Below, piece by piece: positions 33,908 through 42,174 of a stretch of DNA of 64,000 bases. The DNA lies in NCBI RefSeq assembly GCF_001042715.1, contig NZ_CP009687.1, positions 558,001 through 622,000 on the forward strand, written 5' to 3'. The notes below the pieces were generated by a model. The model was not told the DNA's origin. It saw nothing but the letters and a program-made list of their open reading frames with translations, and made no database searches. A program made the translations under genes and the position numbers. Within the stretch, counting starts at the first letter, position 1. The number at the start of each line of letters is the position of its first letter. The DNA is from Clostridium aceticum. GTDB taxonomy: Bacteria; Bacillota; Clostridia; Peptostreptococcales; Natronincolaceae.

Positions 33908-34075
33908 GTCATAGGCACTAGCTTAACACAATTATTATCAAAATTTTCTGGAACTGTCATCCTGAGCATAGCGAAGGATCTTGGAATAACGAAGAACTCT
34001 GCTAATACTAAGATCCTTCGACTCCGCTTTGCTCCGCTCAGGATGACAAATTATGGGTTAAGCTAACGCTAATGA
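33908..34075. mobile_element. MITE-like element, copy C (inverted)
   Basis: Opposite orientation to copies A and B: starts TCATAGGCACTAGCTTAAC and ends GTTAAGCTAACGCTAATGA, with GTCATCCTGAG and CTCAGGATGAC arms inside. Flanked by AGTTGCA on both sides (33901-33907, 34076-34082), a clear 7-bp target duplication. It separates larC from larE. Confidence 0.85.
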
Positions 34076-34120
34076 AGTTGCAATAAAACTTTACAGCTTA
34101 GTGAAAGATAGTGGAGTCAT

Positions 34121-34177
34121 GGGGACGGTTCATCTGGCACGTATGCTTGGAACTGTCCCCGTGGCGTAGCGAATGTA
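34121..34177 (+). repeat. REP-like repeat, copy 2 (intact hairpin)
   Basis: GGGGACGGTTC (34121-34131) pairs with GGAACTGTCCCC (34149-34160), followed by GTGGCGTAGCGAATGTAA. The same tail is at 12470-12487. A short match, TGAGGAACTGTC, recurs at 63588-63600. Confidence 0.75.
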
Positions 34178-34253
34178 AAGTGCTTAGGTTCAAACATAGA
34201 GGCATAGACTGTAAATAAGTATATATACAGTCTATGCATTGCTGCTAAAAACA

Positions 34254-35522
34254 TTAGTCTTTATAAATTCTTTCTACTAATTCATAGACTCTTTTCAATG
34301 GTATATTATGGTCTTCTGCAATTTTCTTGCAGTCTTCATACTCAGCCTTCCATTTTACTACTTTTCCTTGATAAAGGGCAAGCTTTATTTTAACACTACC
34401 ATAGGGTGTATCAACTGTGACAACTTCTCTCCCCATCATACTCTTTTCCACATCATAGCTACGAATTCCGAGGGTTGTAGTCTCTTCATAGAGAATAGGG
34501 ATCATTTTATCTACCATTTGAGGACTACATAAAACACTGAGTTTCATAGCAGGTCGGCTCTTTTTCATGGTAATTGGCGTAAGATATACATCCATAGCAC
34601 CTTCCGATAGAAGCTTATTCATCACATATTGGTAAAGCTCTGGGTTCATATCATCAATATTACATTCTATTATTCTGGCTTTTTCTTGATGCTGGTTAGT
34701 TACTTCTCCTAAAAATACACGCAATACATTAGGGATCATATTATCTCTATGTCCTATACCGTAACCAACTTTCATAATAGAGAAGTTTTTATCAGAGGTA
34801 TACTCATCCCCTAAAACCTTGGCTATAACAGCACCTGTAGGTGTGGTCATTTCCTTTTGAATTTCACCTGACAGGATAGGTATACCCCTTAAAATCTCTG
34901 CGGTGGCTGGAGCTGGAACGGGAAATTTACCATGCGCACAATTGATAAAACCACCCCCCACAGTAATAGGAGAAAAGATAACTTTGTCTACTTTTAAGAA
35001 ATTATAGCAAATAGCTGCCCCTACGATATCTACAATAGAATCCACAGCACCTACTTCGTGAAAATGTACTTCTTCTATAGATTTACCGTGAATTTTGGCC
35101 TCTGCAACTGCTACTTCTCTAAACATCTTTAAGCTAACTTCCTTTACAGCAGGATCTAGATCACTACCATCAATAATAGCTTCGATGTCGTGAAAGTTTC
35201 TATGATGATGTTGTTTTATTTTATGAGGATGTTCATGTTGATCATGACAATGGTGTTTGTGGTGATGTGTATGATTATGAGAACAAGCGTTTTCATCATG
35301 ATGATGGTGGTTTTCATGCTGGTTATGTAGGAGCTTTACATCTACTTTTGTACCTGTGATTCCCTTTCTTTCATCCCTTGTAATCACTAACTCATATTCA
35401 TTTAAATGGAGCTTCTCTAGTTCTTCTCTTAGAATAGCTTCATCTACGCCGAGATCAATCATTGCACCTAAGTTCATGTCTCCGCTGATGCCGGAGAAGC
35501 AGTCGTAGTATAGTATTTTCAT
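34254..35522 (-). CDS. larC: Nickel insertion protein LarC
   Basis: 422 aa in one uninterrupted frame, unlike Lactobacillus plantarum, where LarC needs a ribosomal frameshift. N-terminus MKILYYDCFSGISGDMNLGA is the family signature; FHEVGAVDSIVDIVG and TPTGAVIAKVLG follow. Residues about 70-115 are His-rich (HHHHDENACSH, HHHKHHCHDQHEHPHK), a likely nickel store. LarC inserts Ni into the pincer nucleotide using CTP. First gene of the lar set. RBS AGGAGG. No larA racemase is visible. Confidence 0.93.
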   Translation of the reverse strand: MKILYYDCFSGISGDMNLGAMIDLGVDEAILREELEKLHLNEYELVITRDERKGITGTKVDVKLLHNQHENHHHHDENACSHNHTHHHKHHCHDQHEHPHKIKQHHHRNFHDIEAIIDGSDLDPAVKEVSLKMFREVAVAEAKIHGKSIEEVHFHEVGAVDSIVDIVGAAICYNFLKVDKVIFSPITVGGGFINCAHGKFPVPAPATAEILRGIPILSGEIQKEMTTPTGAVIAKVLGDEYTSDKNFSIMKVGYGIGHRDNMIPNVLRVFLGEVTNQHQEKARIIECNIDDMNPELYQYVMNKLLSEGAMDVYLTPITMKKSRPAMKLSVLCSPQMVDKMIPILYEETTTLGIRSYDVEKSMMGREVVTVDTPYGSVKIKLALYQGKVVKWKAEYEDCKKIAEDHNIPLKRVYELVERIYKD

Positions 35523-35642
35523 AGCGATTCCTCCTGAAATTTTAAAGACTAACTTGCAAATATAAGCTTTGCTATAGTATTTCCTTATTATACTATAACA
35601 AACAAAGATAAAAAAATAGTGTAATTTATTTTAAATTTCTTA

Positions 35643-35671
35643 TTGACTTTCGAAAATAAATCCTATATAAT
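35643..35671 (+). promoter_or_regulatory. Promoter of the met operon
   Basis: TTGACT (35643-35648), 17-bp spacer, TATAAT (35666-35671), about 30 bases ahead of the first SAM-I aptamer. Confidence 0.8.
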
Positions 35672-35703
35672 CATATCAAAATAATATGAATTGATTGTTA
35701 ATT

Positions 35704-35817
35704 CTTATCCAGAGAGGTGGAGGGATAGGCCCGATGAAACCCAGCAACCGGCATACAAGTGCAAGGTGCTAATTCCTACAGCTAACTGTGGTTTACAGTG
35801 GAGCTGAAAGATGAGAG
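35704..35817 (+). ncRNA. SAM-I riboswitch (S-box), first copy
   Basis: Conserved S-box order: CTTATCCAGAGAGGTGGAGG, GATGAAACCCAGCAACCGG, AAGGTGCTAATTCC and closing GATGAGAG. SAM binding would favour the terminator at 35836-35862. The P3 arm differs from copy 2 (CTGTGG...ACAGTGGAG). Confidence 0.95.
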
Positions 35818-35835
35818 ATGGTATAGGTGCACATG

Positions 35836-35862
35836 CCCTCTCTTGTCGAGAGGGTTTTTTAT
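35836..35862 (+). terminator. Regulated terminator of SAM-I copy 1
   Basis: CCCTCTC/GAGAGGG with five-base loop and T6. Confidence 0.9.
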
Positions 35863-35902
35863 TACCTAAGAAAGCCCTACGTACAAAAATTATAAAGGAT
35901 AA

Positions 35903-36019
35903 CTCTTATCCAGAGAGGTGGAGGGATAGGCCCGATGAAACCCAGCAACCGGCATACAAGTGCAAGGTGCTAATTCCTACAGCCAACTATAACTTATAGT
36001 AGCGGCTGAGAGATGAGAG
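35903..36019 (+). ncRNA. SAM-I riboswitch (S-box), second copy
   Basis: Nearly identical core to copy 1 over about 80 bases, with a changed P4 arm (AACTATAACTTATAGT). Its own terminator follows at once. Two aptamer-terminator units in series should give tighter shut-off by SAM. Confidence 0.95.
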
Positions 36020-36035
36020 AGAGCTAGTTAACTAA

Positions 36036-36059
36036 CCTCTCTTGTCGAGAGGTTTTTTT
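36036..36059 (+). terminator. Regulated terminator of SAM-I copy 2
   Basis: CCTCTC/GAGAGG, five-base loop TTGTC and T7; same loop as the first terminator. Confidence 0.9.
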
Positions 36060-36110
36060 AATTCACACTAACAATTTTTAAAAAATAATTAAAAGAAAAG
36101 AGGGAGATTT

Positions 36111-36938
36111 ATGAAAAAGAGAGTAAAGGTATTATTTTTAGTAGTAGCAATTTTAGCGATGATTTTTACAGGTTGTCAGAAGGTAGATAGTACAGAAGTG
36201 AGTGAAAAGTTGGTTATTGGTGTAGCGCCAGGACCTTATGGTGATATGTTTAAAACAGCGATTCAACCACAGTTACAAGAACGAGGATATGTTATAGAAG
36301 TAAAAGAGTTTAGTGACTATGTGCTGCCAAATCAAGCACTTGCCAATAAAGAAATTACTGCTAACATGTTTCAGCATGCTGTATATTTAGAAAAGTTTTC
36401 TCAGGATCACAATTTAGAATTGTCACCAGTAATAAATATTCCTACAGCGGCAGTTGGGCTGTATTCTAATACAATAAAGTCTTTAGATGAATTAGCAGAA
36501 GGAAGCGTAGTAACCATTGCCAGTGATCCTACTAATCTAGCCAGAGCGCTTAGACTTTTAGAAGCAGCAGGGTTAATCACCATCAGTGAAAATGTAGATC
36601 CTACAACAGCTTCTGAAAAGGATGTTGTTGAAAATCCAAAGAATTTACAGATTACTCCAGTGGAGGCGGCACAATTACCTAGAACCTTAGAAAGTGCAGA
36701 TTTAGCTGCCATCAATGGCAACTTTGCAATTGCTGCTGGCATAGATCTTTCTACCGCTATTGTTATGGAAACCCTGGAGGAACCTTATAAAAATTTGATC
36801 GCTGTAAGAACCGAAGATTTAGATAAAGAATTTGTAAAGGATATTAAAGAAATCGTTCAATCAGAAGCTTTTAGAGAGGCAATTAATAATCCTAATGATA
36901 TATTTAGTGGTTTCCAAAAGCCTGATTGGTTTGAATAG
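36111..36938 (+). CDS. metQ: Methionine ABC transporter substrate-binding lipoprotein MetQ
   Basis: 275 aa, GAGGGAG site. Signal peptide with lipobox IFTGC (Cys22) anchors it outside the membrane. NlpA/MetQ family: LVIGVAPGPYGDMFK, VKEFSDYVLPNQALANKEI (split near residue 68), NMFQHAVYLE and AINGNFAIAAGI. It binds L- or D-methionine for import. The tandem SAM-I riboswitches upstream fix the operon to methionine supply. Confidence 0.95.
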   Translation: MKKRVKVLFLVVAILAMIFTGCQKVDSTEVSEKLVIGVAPGPYGDMFKTAIQPQLQERGYVIEVKEFSDYVLPNQALANKEITANMFQHAVYLEKFSQDHNLELSPVINIPTAAVGLYSNTIKSLDELAEGSVVTIASDPTNLARALRLLEAAGLITISENVDPTTASEKDVVENPKNLQITPVEAAQLPRTLESADLAAINGNFAIAAGIDLSTAIVMETLEEPYKNLIAVRTEDLDKEFVKDIKEIVQSEAFREAINNPNDIFSGFQKPDWFE

Positions 36939-36949
36939 GGGGAATTGAC

Positions 36950-37960
36950 TTGATCAGTCTTGAGAATATTTCAGTGACATTTAAAGCAGCAAATCAAGTG
37001 GTAGGTGCAGTAAAAGAGGCTTCTCTTGCGATAGATACAGGAGAAATCTTTGGGATTGTTGGTTCTAGTGGAGCAGGTAAAAGTACACTGCTCCGCACCA
37101 TCAACCTCTTAGAAAAACCAACTTCTGGGGCTGTGGTAATAGACGGCACAGATATCACGGATTTTACAGGGGAAGAACTTAGAAAAACAAGGTTAAAAAT
37201 AGGAATGATCTTTCAACATTTTAACTTAATCCGTGGCAAAACAGTATTTGATAACATTGCCTTCGCTATGAAGGCGGCTGAAAAGTCGAAGGAAGAGATA
37301 AAAGATAGAGTAGAAAAGCTTTTGAAGATCGTAGGCTTGTCAGACAAAAGAGATGTGTATCCTTCCAAGTTAAGTGGAGGACAAAAACAAAGGGTTGGTA
37401 TTGCTAGAGCTCTTGCCAATGAACCACAAATTCTTTTATGTGATGAACCTACATCTGCGCTGGATTTAGAAACAACAAAGTCTATCCTGCAATTACTAAA
37501 AGAAATTAACAGAAATTTAGGTATTACTATTGTACTCATTACCCACGAAATGGATGTAGTAAAGAGTATATGTGATCGTGTTGCTGTAATGAGGAAGGGT
37601 GAAGTTGTGGAAGTAGGTAATGTCTATGATGTATTTGCTACACCAAAACATGAGTTTACTAAAAAGTTGGTGGAGCATACCTTCAACTTAGAATTACCAC
37701 AGGAAATCTTTAAGAATTTAAAGGGAAAACCTATGAAAATTGTATACAGAGGGGATTCCGCATTAGAGCCTATATTATCTCAAGCAACGAAAAAGTTTGA
37801 TCTAGATTTAAATATTCTTCACGGCAAGATTGAATATATAGGAAATCAATCCATAGGTGTACTGGTGGTTGCTTTTAACGGTGAGGCAGGAGATGTAAAA
37901 CAAGGGTTGGATTATATAAGAGAAAATACAGATGTAACGGAGGTGTCCTATGCAAGCTAA
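36950..37960 (+). CDS. metN: Methionine ABC transporter ATP-binding protein MetN
   Basis: 336 aa, TTG start eight bases after GGGGG. Walker A GSSGAGKSTL (about 40-49), Q-loop IFQHFNL, signature LSGGQKQRVGIARAL, Walker B LLCDEPTSALD. The C-terminal 90 residues form the NIL (ACT-like) domain that binds methionine and inhibits transport when cell methionine is high. Its last 11 bases overlap metI. Confidence 0.95.
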   Translation: MISLENISVTFKAANQVVGAVKEASLAIDTGEIFGIVGSSGAGKSTLLRTINLLEKPTSGAVVIDGTDITDFTGEELRKTRLKIGMIFQHFNLIRGKTVFDNIAFAMKAAEKSKEEIKDRVEKLLKIVGLSDKRDVYPSKLSGGQKQRVGIARALANEPQILLCDEPTSALDLETTKSILQLLKEINRNLGITIVLITHEMDVVKSICDRVAVMRKGEVVEVGNVYDVFATPKHEFTKKLVEHTFNLELPQEIFKNLKGKPMKIVYRGDSALEPILSQATKKFDLDLNILHGKIEYIGNQSIGVLVVAFNGEAGDVKQGLDYIRENTDVTEVSYAS

Positions 37961-38615
37961 TGTAGTTACAGAACTGGTATCTAATTTGATAAAGGCAATG
38001 TCAGAGACCTTTGAAATGGTGGGGATTTCTTTGTTTGCTGCGATTATTCTAGGAATTCCTCTAGGTTTATTCATCTATATTACTTCTCAAGGACTATTCT
38101 TTGAAAATAAAACTTTAAACTTTGTAGGAGGAATTCTTGTAAATATCATCCGATCAGTGCCTTTTGTCATTCTTTTGGTGCTGTTACTACCGCTGACAAA
38201 GCTGATTACTGGAACCACCATTGGAGCAAGAGCTGCTTCGGTTCCTCTTTCTGTAGCGGCAGTAGCATTTTATGCCCGATTGGTGGAGGCCTCCTTCCGT
38301 GAAGTGGATCGGGGAGTCATAGAAGCAGCCATTGCTATAGGAGCAAAACCCTTTATGATTATTCGACATGTACTGTTGACGGAGGCTTTACCCTCCATGA
38401 TCAATGGGGTGACAGTTACCGCCATCAGCCTTATTGGTTACTCTGCCATGGCGGGAATCGTAGGGGGAGGCGGTATAGGAGATCTTGCTATACGATTTGG
38501 TTATTATCGTTACCAAACCGATGTGATGCTGGTAACAGTAATTGTTTTAGTAATATTAGTGCAAGCTTTACAATTTTTAGGTGATCATTTATCTAAAGTA
38601 GTGGACAAAAGATAG
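37950..38615 (+). CDS. metI: Methionine ABC transporter permease MetI
   Basis: 221 aa, five helices, GGAGGT site inside metN. BPD_transp_1 domain with EAAIAIGAKPFMIIRHVLL as the coupling loop (EAA motif) and GYSAMAGIVGGGGIGDLAIR. It forms the membrane channel with MetN and MetQ. Confidence 0.95.
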   Translation: MQANVVTELVSNLIKAMSETFEMVGISLFAAIILGIPLGLFIYITSQGLFFENKTLNFVGGILVNIIRSVPFVILLVLLLPLTKLITGTTIGARAASVPLSVAAVAFYARLVEASFREVDRGVIEAAIAIGAKPFMIIRHVLLTEALPSMINGVTVTAISLIGYSAMAGIVGGGGIGDLAIRFGYYRYQTDVMLVTVIVLVILVQALQFLGDHLSKVVDKR

Positions 38616-38689
38616 TAGTAATTTTAAGTACGCTTTTAAACTTGAACTTTGATACACACGGCTAGCCTTTAGTATATTAAATTTCATAG

Positions 38690-38774
38690 ACTGCTCCAAG
38701 ATCCTTCGCTACCCTCAGGATGACAGTTCAAGAGAACTTTAGTAATAATTGTATTCAGTTAACATCTGTGATAG
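38690..38774. repeat. MITE-like element, copy D (left end missing)
   Basis: Starts in the core at CTGCTCCAAGATCCTTCGC and keeps CAGGATGACAGTTCAAGAG and the right part ATAATTGTATTCAGTTAAC. The left terminal repeat is absent. Confidence 0.7.
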
Positions 38775-38811
38775 GAAAATATTTACTTAAGATTTTAATA
38801 AAGGGGGCAAT

Positions 38812-40131
38812 ATGATGCGTTACAGACAGTTTTGGAACAAAGAAATCGAAACACTTTCTAGAGAAGAATTAGAAGCCTATCAAGCAGATCAGCTTTCTCA
38901 ACATCTACTACTGGCCTATGATCAATCTGCATATTATAAAGAAGCTTTTGATCAGGCGGGGGTGAAACCCTCGGATTTTAAAGAACTTGCTGATATTAGA
39001 AAATTTCCCTTTACCAATAAACAAATAGAACGGGAACGACAAAATCTAAAGCCTTTCTTAGGAGATATGACGGCAGTAGAGGAGGAGGAGGTTGTATTTG
39101 TTTCTGCCTCCAGTGGTTCTACAGGTGTACCTACTTTAAGTCCCTTTACCCGCCAAGACTTTGAAGAGTTTCAAGATGTACAAAGTAGGCTGTTCTGGGC
39201 AGCAGGAATGCGACCCACTGATAGATACGTTCACGCACTGAACTTTACTTTGTTTGTAGGTGGACCAGACGTAATTGGGGCACAGAATCTTGGTGCACTG
39301 TGCCTATGGGCAGGAGCAATTCCCTCTGATCGGTTGCTATTCATCTTAAAAGAATTCCAACCCACCATGATTTGGACCACACCCTCCTACGCATGGTATT
39401 TAGGAGAAACTGCCCGTAAGCAGGGGATTGATCCTGCAAAAGACCTTGCCATTAAAAGAATTATTGTGGCTGGTGAGGCAGGAGGCTCCATTGATGCCAC
39501 AAGAGCTGCTATTGAAGAATTATGGGGTGCGAAGGTCTACGATTTTTATGGAATCTCAGATATATTTGGTGCATGTGCTGGTGCTTGTGAAGCAAGAAGC
39601 GGTCTACACATTGCCGAGGACCATATCCTGGTGGAGGTATTAAATCCCGAAACCTTAGAACCTGTAGCAGATGGTGAAAGAGGAGAGTTGGTTTTGACCA
39701 CACTGCGAAAGACAGCAAGACCTATGATCAGATTCCGTACAGGAGATATTGTAACCTATACAAAAGAACCTTGTACATGCGGCAGAACCCACGGGAGAGT
39801 TAATATTACAGGACGACTAGATGATATGTTTATTGTATCTGGAGTGAATGTATTCCCTAGTGATGTTGAATTTGTGATAAGAAATATTCCAGAGCTTACT
39901 GGAGAGTATCGTATCACCGTATTTACAGAGAACTTTACAACTAAGTATAAGGTAGAAGTAGAAAAGCTAGATACTTCAGCTATAGATGAAGAAGCTTTAC
40001 TTGCAAAGGTGCAGGATAGTATAAAGACACGATTGGGTGTAAGACCTAAAGAGGTCGTTCTCCTAAAAGAAGGGGAACTGCCAAGAGCTACCCATAAAGC
40101 AAAGCGATTAATTGATTTGAGAAATAACTAA
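38812..40131 (+). CDS. Phenylacetate-CoA ligase-like acyl-CoA ligase
   Basis: 439 aa, GGGGG site. AMP-forming ligase of the PaaK group: N-terminal RQFWNKEIETLSREELEAYQ (20 residues), P-loop SASSGSTGVPTLSPFT, YGISDIFGACAGACE, and DDMFIVSGVNVFPSDVEFVI at the hinge. The length matches PaaK (about 430). It joins an aryl- or acyl-acid to CoA, or releases the acid with ATP formation in reverse. It leads an operon with an aminotransferase and a 2-oxoacid:ferredoxin oxidoreductase, pointing to amino-acid fermentation. Whether the acid is aromatic or branched is not decided by sequence. Confidence 0.85.
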   Translation: MMRYRQFWNKEIETLSREELEAYQADQLSQHLLLAYDQSAYYKEAFDQAGVKPSDFKELADIRKFPFTNKQIERERQNLKPFLGDMTAVEEEEVVFVSASSGSTGVPTLSPFTRQDFEEFQDVQSRLFWAAGMRPTDRYVHALNFTLFVGGPDVIGAQNLGALCLWAGAIPSDRLLFILKEFQPTMIWTTPSYAWYLGETARKQGIDPAKDLAIKRIIVAGEAGGSIDATRAAIEELWGAKVYDFYGISDIFGACAGACEARSGLHIAEDHILVEVLNPETLEPVADGERGELVLTTLRKTARPMIRFRTGDIVTYTKEPCTCGRTHGRVNITGRLDDMFIVSGVNVFPSDVEFVIRNIPELTGEYRITVFTENFTTKYKVEVEKLDTSAIDEEALLAKVQDSIKTRLGVRPKEVVLLKEGELPRATHKAKRLIDLRNN

Positions 40132-40163
40132 TAATATAAATTTTGAGGGAGAGGAAGATATTT

Positions 40164-41339
40164 ATGCCAGAAATAAGTAGTCGATTAGCGGGGTTTACAG
40201 AATCAATTATTAGACGTATGACAAGAATTGCCAACCAATATGATGCGGTGAATTTATCTCAGGGCTTTCCTGATTTTGAGCCCCCTGTAGAGATACAAGA
40301 AGCTCTTCAGAAAGTGGCGAAGGAAGGACCGCATCAATATGCCGTTACCTGGGGGGCACCAAACTTTAGAGAAGCCTTGGCAAAAAAACAGTCGAAGTAT
40401 ATGGGGATACCGATTGACCCAAATTCAGAAATTGTCGTTACCTGTGGCAGTACAGAAGCCATGATGGTAGCCATGATGACGGTTTGCAACCCAGGAGATA
40501 AGGTAATTGTATTTTCTCCTTTCTACGAGAACTATGGGGCGGATACCATTTTGTGTGGTGCAGAGCCTATCTATGTACCGTTGCATCCCCCAACTTTTCA
40601 CTTTGATATAGAAGAATTGAGAAGGGCTTTTCAACAAAAACCAAAGGCGCTAATTCTTTGTAATCCCTCTAATCCTACTGGTAAAGTCTTTACCCTAGAG
40701 GAGCTACAGAGGATTGCTGAGTTGGCGGAGGAATATGATGCCTTTGTTATTACAGATGAAGTTTATGAGCATATCGTATTTGAGCCTTATAAGCACATTT
40801 ACTTTGCTTCTTTACCAGGTATGTTTAAACGTACGATTTCTTGTAGTTCTTTATCTAAGACCTATTCTATCACTGGATGGCGACTGGGTTATGTGATTGC
40901 CCCAGCGGAGATTATTGATCCTGCCCGTAAGGTACATGACTTTCTAACGGTAGGGGCTGCAGCACCATTACAGGAGGCAGCTGTTGTAGGCTTGGAGTTT
41001 AATGATTTATATTATGAGGCGTTACAAGAAACCTATAGAAAAAAACGTGATCTCTTCCTCAAGGGATTAGATGAGATAGGATTGATCTATACTGTGCCTC
41101 AAGGAGCTTATTATGTATTAGTAGATATTTCAGAGTTTGAGGCTCCAAATGATGTAGAATTCTGTGAATGGCTGGCAAAAGAAGTAGGGGTGGCGGCTGT
41201 ACCGGGTTCCAGTTTCTTTAGGGAAGATGTGAATCATTTGATACGTTTCCATTTTGCAAAGCAAGAAGAAACTTTAAAAGAAGCATTAAAGCGGCTAGCA
41301 AAACTTCGTGAAAAAGTAGAGGAGGGAGTTGCATGGTAG
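40164..41339 (+). CDS. Pyridoxal-phosphate aminotransferase, class I/II
   Basis: 391 aa. The start is ATG 40164 behind GAGGGAGAGGAAG; an earlier TTG 40143 would sit in this site. Fold type I motifs: NLSQGFPDFEPP near residue 32, CNPSNPTGKVF, ITDEVYEH (PLP Asp), and SSLSKTYSITGWRLGYV with the Schiff-base Lys. It transfers the amino group of an amino acid to a 2-oxo acid. Placed next to the oxidoreductase below, it would supply its 2-oxo acid substrate. Confidence 0.9.
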   Translation: MPEISSRLAGFTESIIRRMTRIANQYDAVNLSQGFPDFEPPVEIQEALQKVAKEGPHQYAVTWGAPNFREALAKKQSKYMGIPIDPNSEIVVTCGSTEAMMVAMMTVCNPGDKVIVFSPFYENYGADTILCGAEPIYVPLHPPTFHFDIEELRRAFQQKPKALILCNPSNPTGKVFTLEELQRIAELAEEYDAFVITDEVYEHIVFEPYKHIYFASLPGMFKRTISCSSLSKTYSITGWRLGYVIAPAEIIDPARKVHDFLTVGAAAPLQEAAVVGLEFNDLYYEALQETYRKKRDLFLKGLDEIGLIYTVPQGAYYVLVDISEFEAPNDVEFCEWLAKEVGVAAVPGSSFFREDVNHLIRFHFAKQEETLKEALKRLAKLREKVEEGVAW

Positions 41340-41881
41340 AAGTTAGATGGCACGGCAGAGGTGGTCAGGGAAGTTTTACTGTATCAAGAATATTAGGCAT
41401 TGCAGTAACCTTATATGGAAATAAATATGCATTAGCCTTTCCCTCCTTTGGGCCCGAGAGAAGAGGAGCACCAGTTTTAGCTTTTACGAAAATCGATGAG
41501 AAGAAAATCATAGATCGTACTGAAGTAAAATCCTGTGACTATGCTGTCGTATTAGATGAAAGTCTTGTAAATAAAGGGATTTTAGAAACCATCAAGCCGA
41601 ATGGCAAGGTAATTATCAACACCAGTCATCCAGAAAAGTATCACGACTGGCAAGGGGCACAGGTAGTGACGATAGACGCTACATCCCTGGCCCTAGATAT
41701 ACTAGGACAACCTATCACCAATACAGCTATGTTGGGGGCACTTTTAGGTTCCACAGAGATTGTCTCCTTAGATGCTGCTATTAAAGGATTAGAGGCAGGG
41801 TTGCCTGCTAAAATTGTTGACAAAAACATAGCGTTGATAAAGAAAGCCTATGAAGTAGTGAAAGGGGTGTCCCATGAGTAG
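41333..41881 (+). CDS. 2-oxoacid:ferredoxin oxidoreductase, gamma subunit
   Basis: 182 aa. VRWHGRGGQGSFTVSRILG (residues 4-22) and FPSFGPERRGAPVLAFTKI are the PorC/PorG family motifs. Start overlaps the aminotransferase by seven bases (GAGGGAG site). First of four subunits in gamma-delta-alpha-beta order, as in the pyruvate and 2-oxoisovalerate enzymes of archaea and anaerobic bacteria. Confidence 0.93.
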   Translation: MVEVRWHGRGGQGSFTVSRILGIAVTLYGNKYALAFPSFGPERRGAPVLAFTKIDEKKIIDRTEVKSCDYAVVLDESLVNKGILETIKPNGKVIINTSHPEKYHDWQGAQVVTIDATSLALDILGQPITNTAMLGALLGSTEIVSLDAAIKGLEAGLPAKIVDKNIALIKKAYEVVKGVSHE

Positions 41882-42170
41882 ACCTGTTGTTCGACCTTAT
41901 AAGAAACCAGTGCATATCAAAGAGTATCCAAAGGGTACATGCTTTACGGCTGGCTATTTAGTGACAGAAAATGCAGACTGGAGAACAGAAAAACCTGTGA
42001 TCAATAATGAAAGTTGTAATGGATGTTTTTATTGTTATTTGTGTTGTCCTGAGGGCGTTATCTTTAAAAAAGAAAATAAAGTAGACATTGATTATAAATT
42101 TTGTAAAGGTTGTGGCATCTGTGCTAAGGCTTGTAAAGCTAAGGCTATCACAATGAATAGGGAGGAGTAG
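41874..42170 (+). CDS. 2-oxoacid:ferredoxin oxidoreductase, delta subunit (ferredoxin-like)
   Basis: 98 aa with two 4Fe-4S sets: CNGCFYCYLCCPEG and CKGCGICAKACKAKAI. It carries electrons from the TPP subunit to ferredoxin. Its start overlaps the gamma gene by eight bases. Confidence 0.93.
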   Translation: MSRPVVRPYKKPVHIKEYPKGTCFTAGYLVTENADWRTEKPVINNESCNGCFYCYLCCPEGVIFKKENKVDIDYKFCKGCGICAKACKAKAITMNREE

Positions 42171-42174
42171 GATC

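Noticed and set aside
35811-35999. 62-codon open frame across the met leader
   Set aside because: It lies wholly inside the two SAM-I aptamers and the first terminator, with no ribosome site; chance frame in structured RNA.
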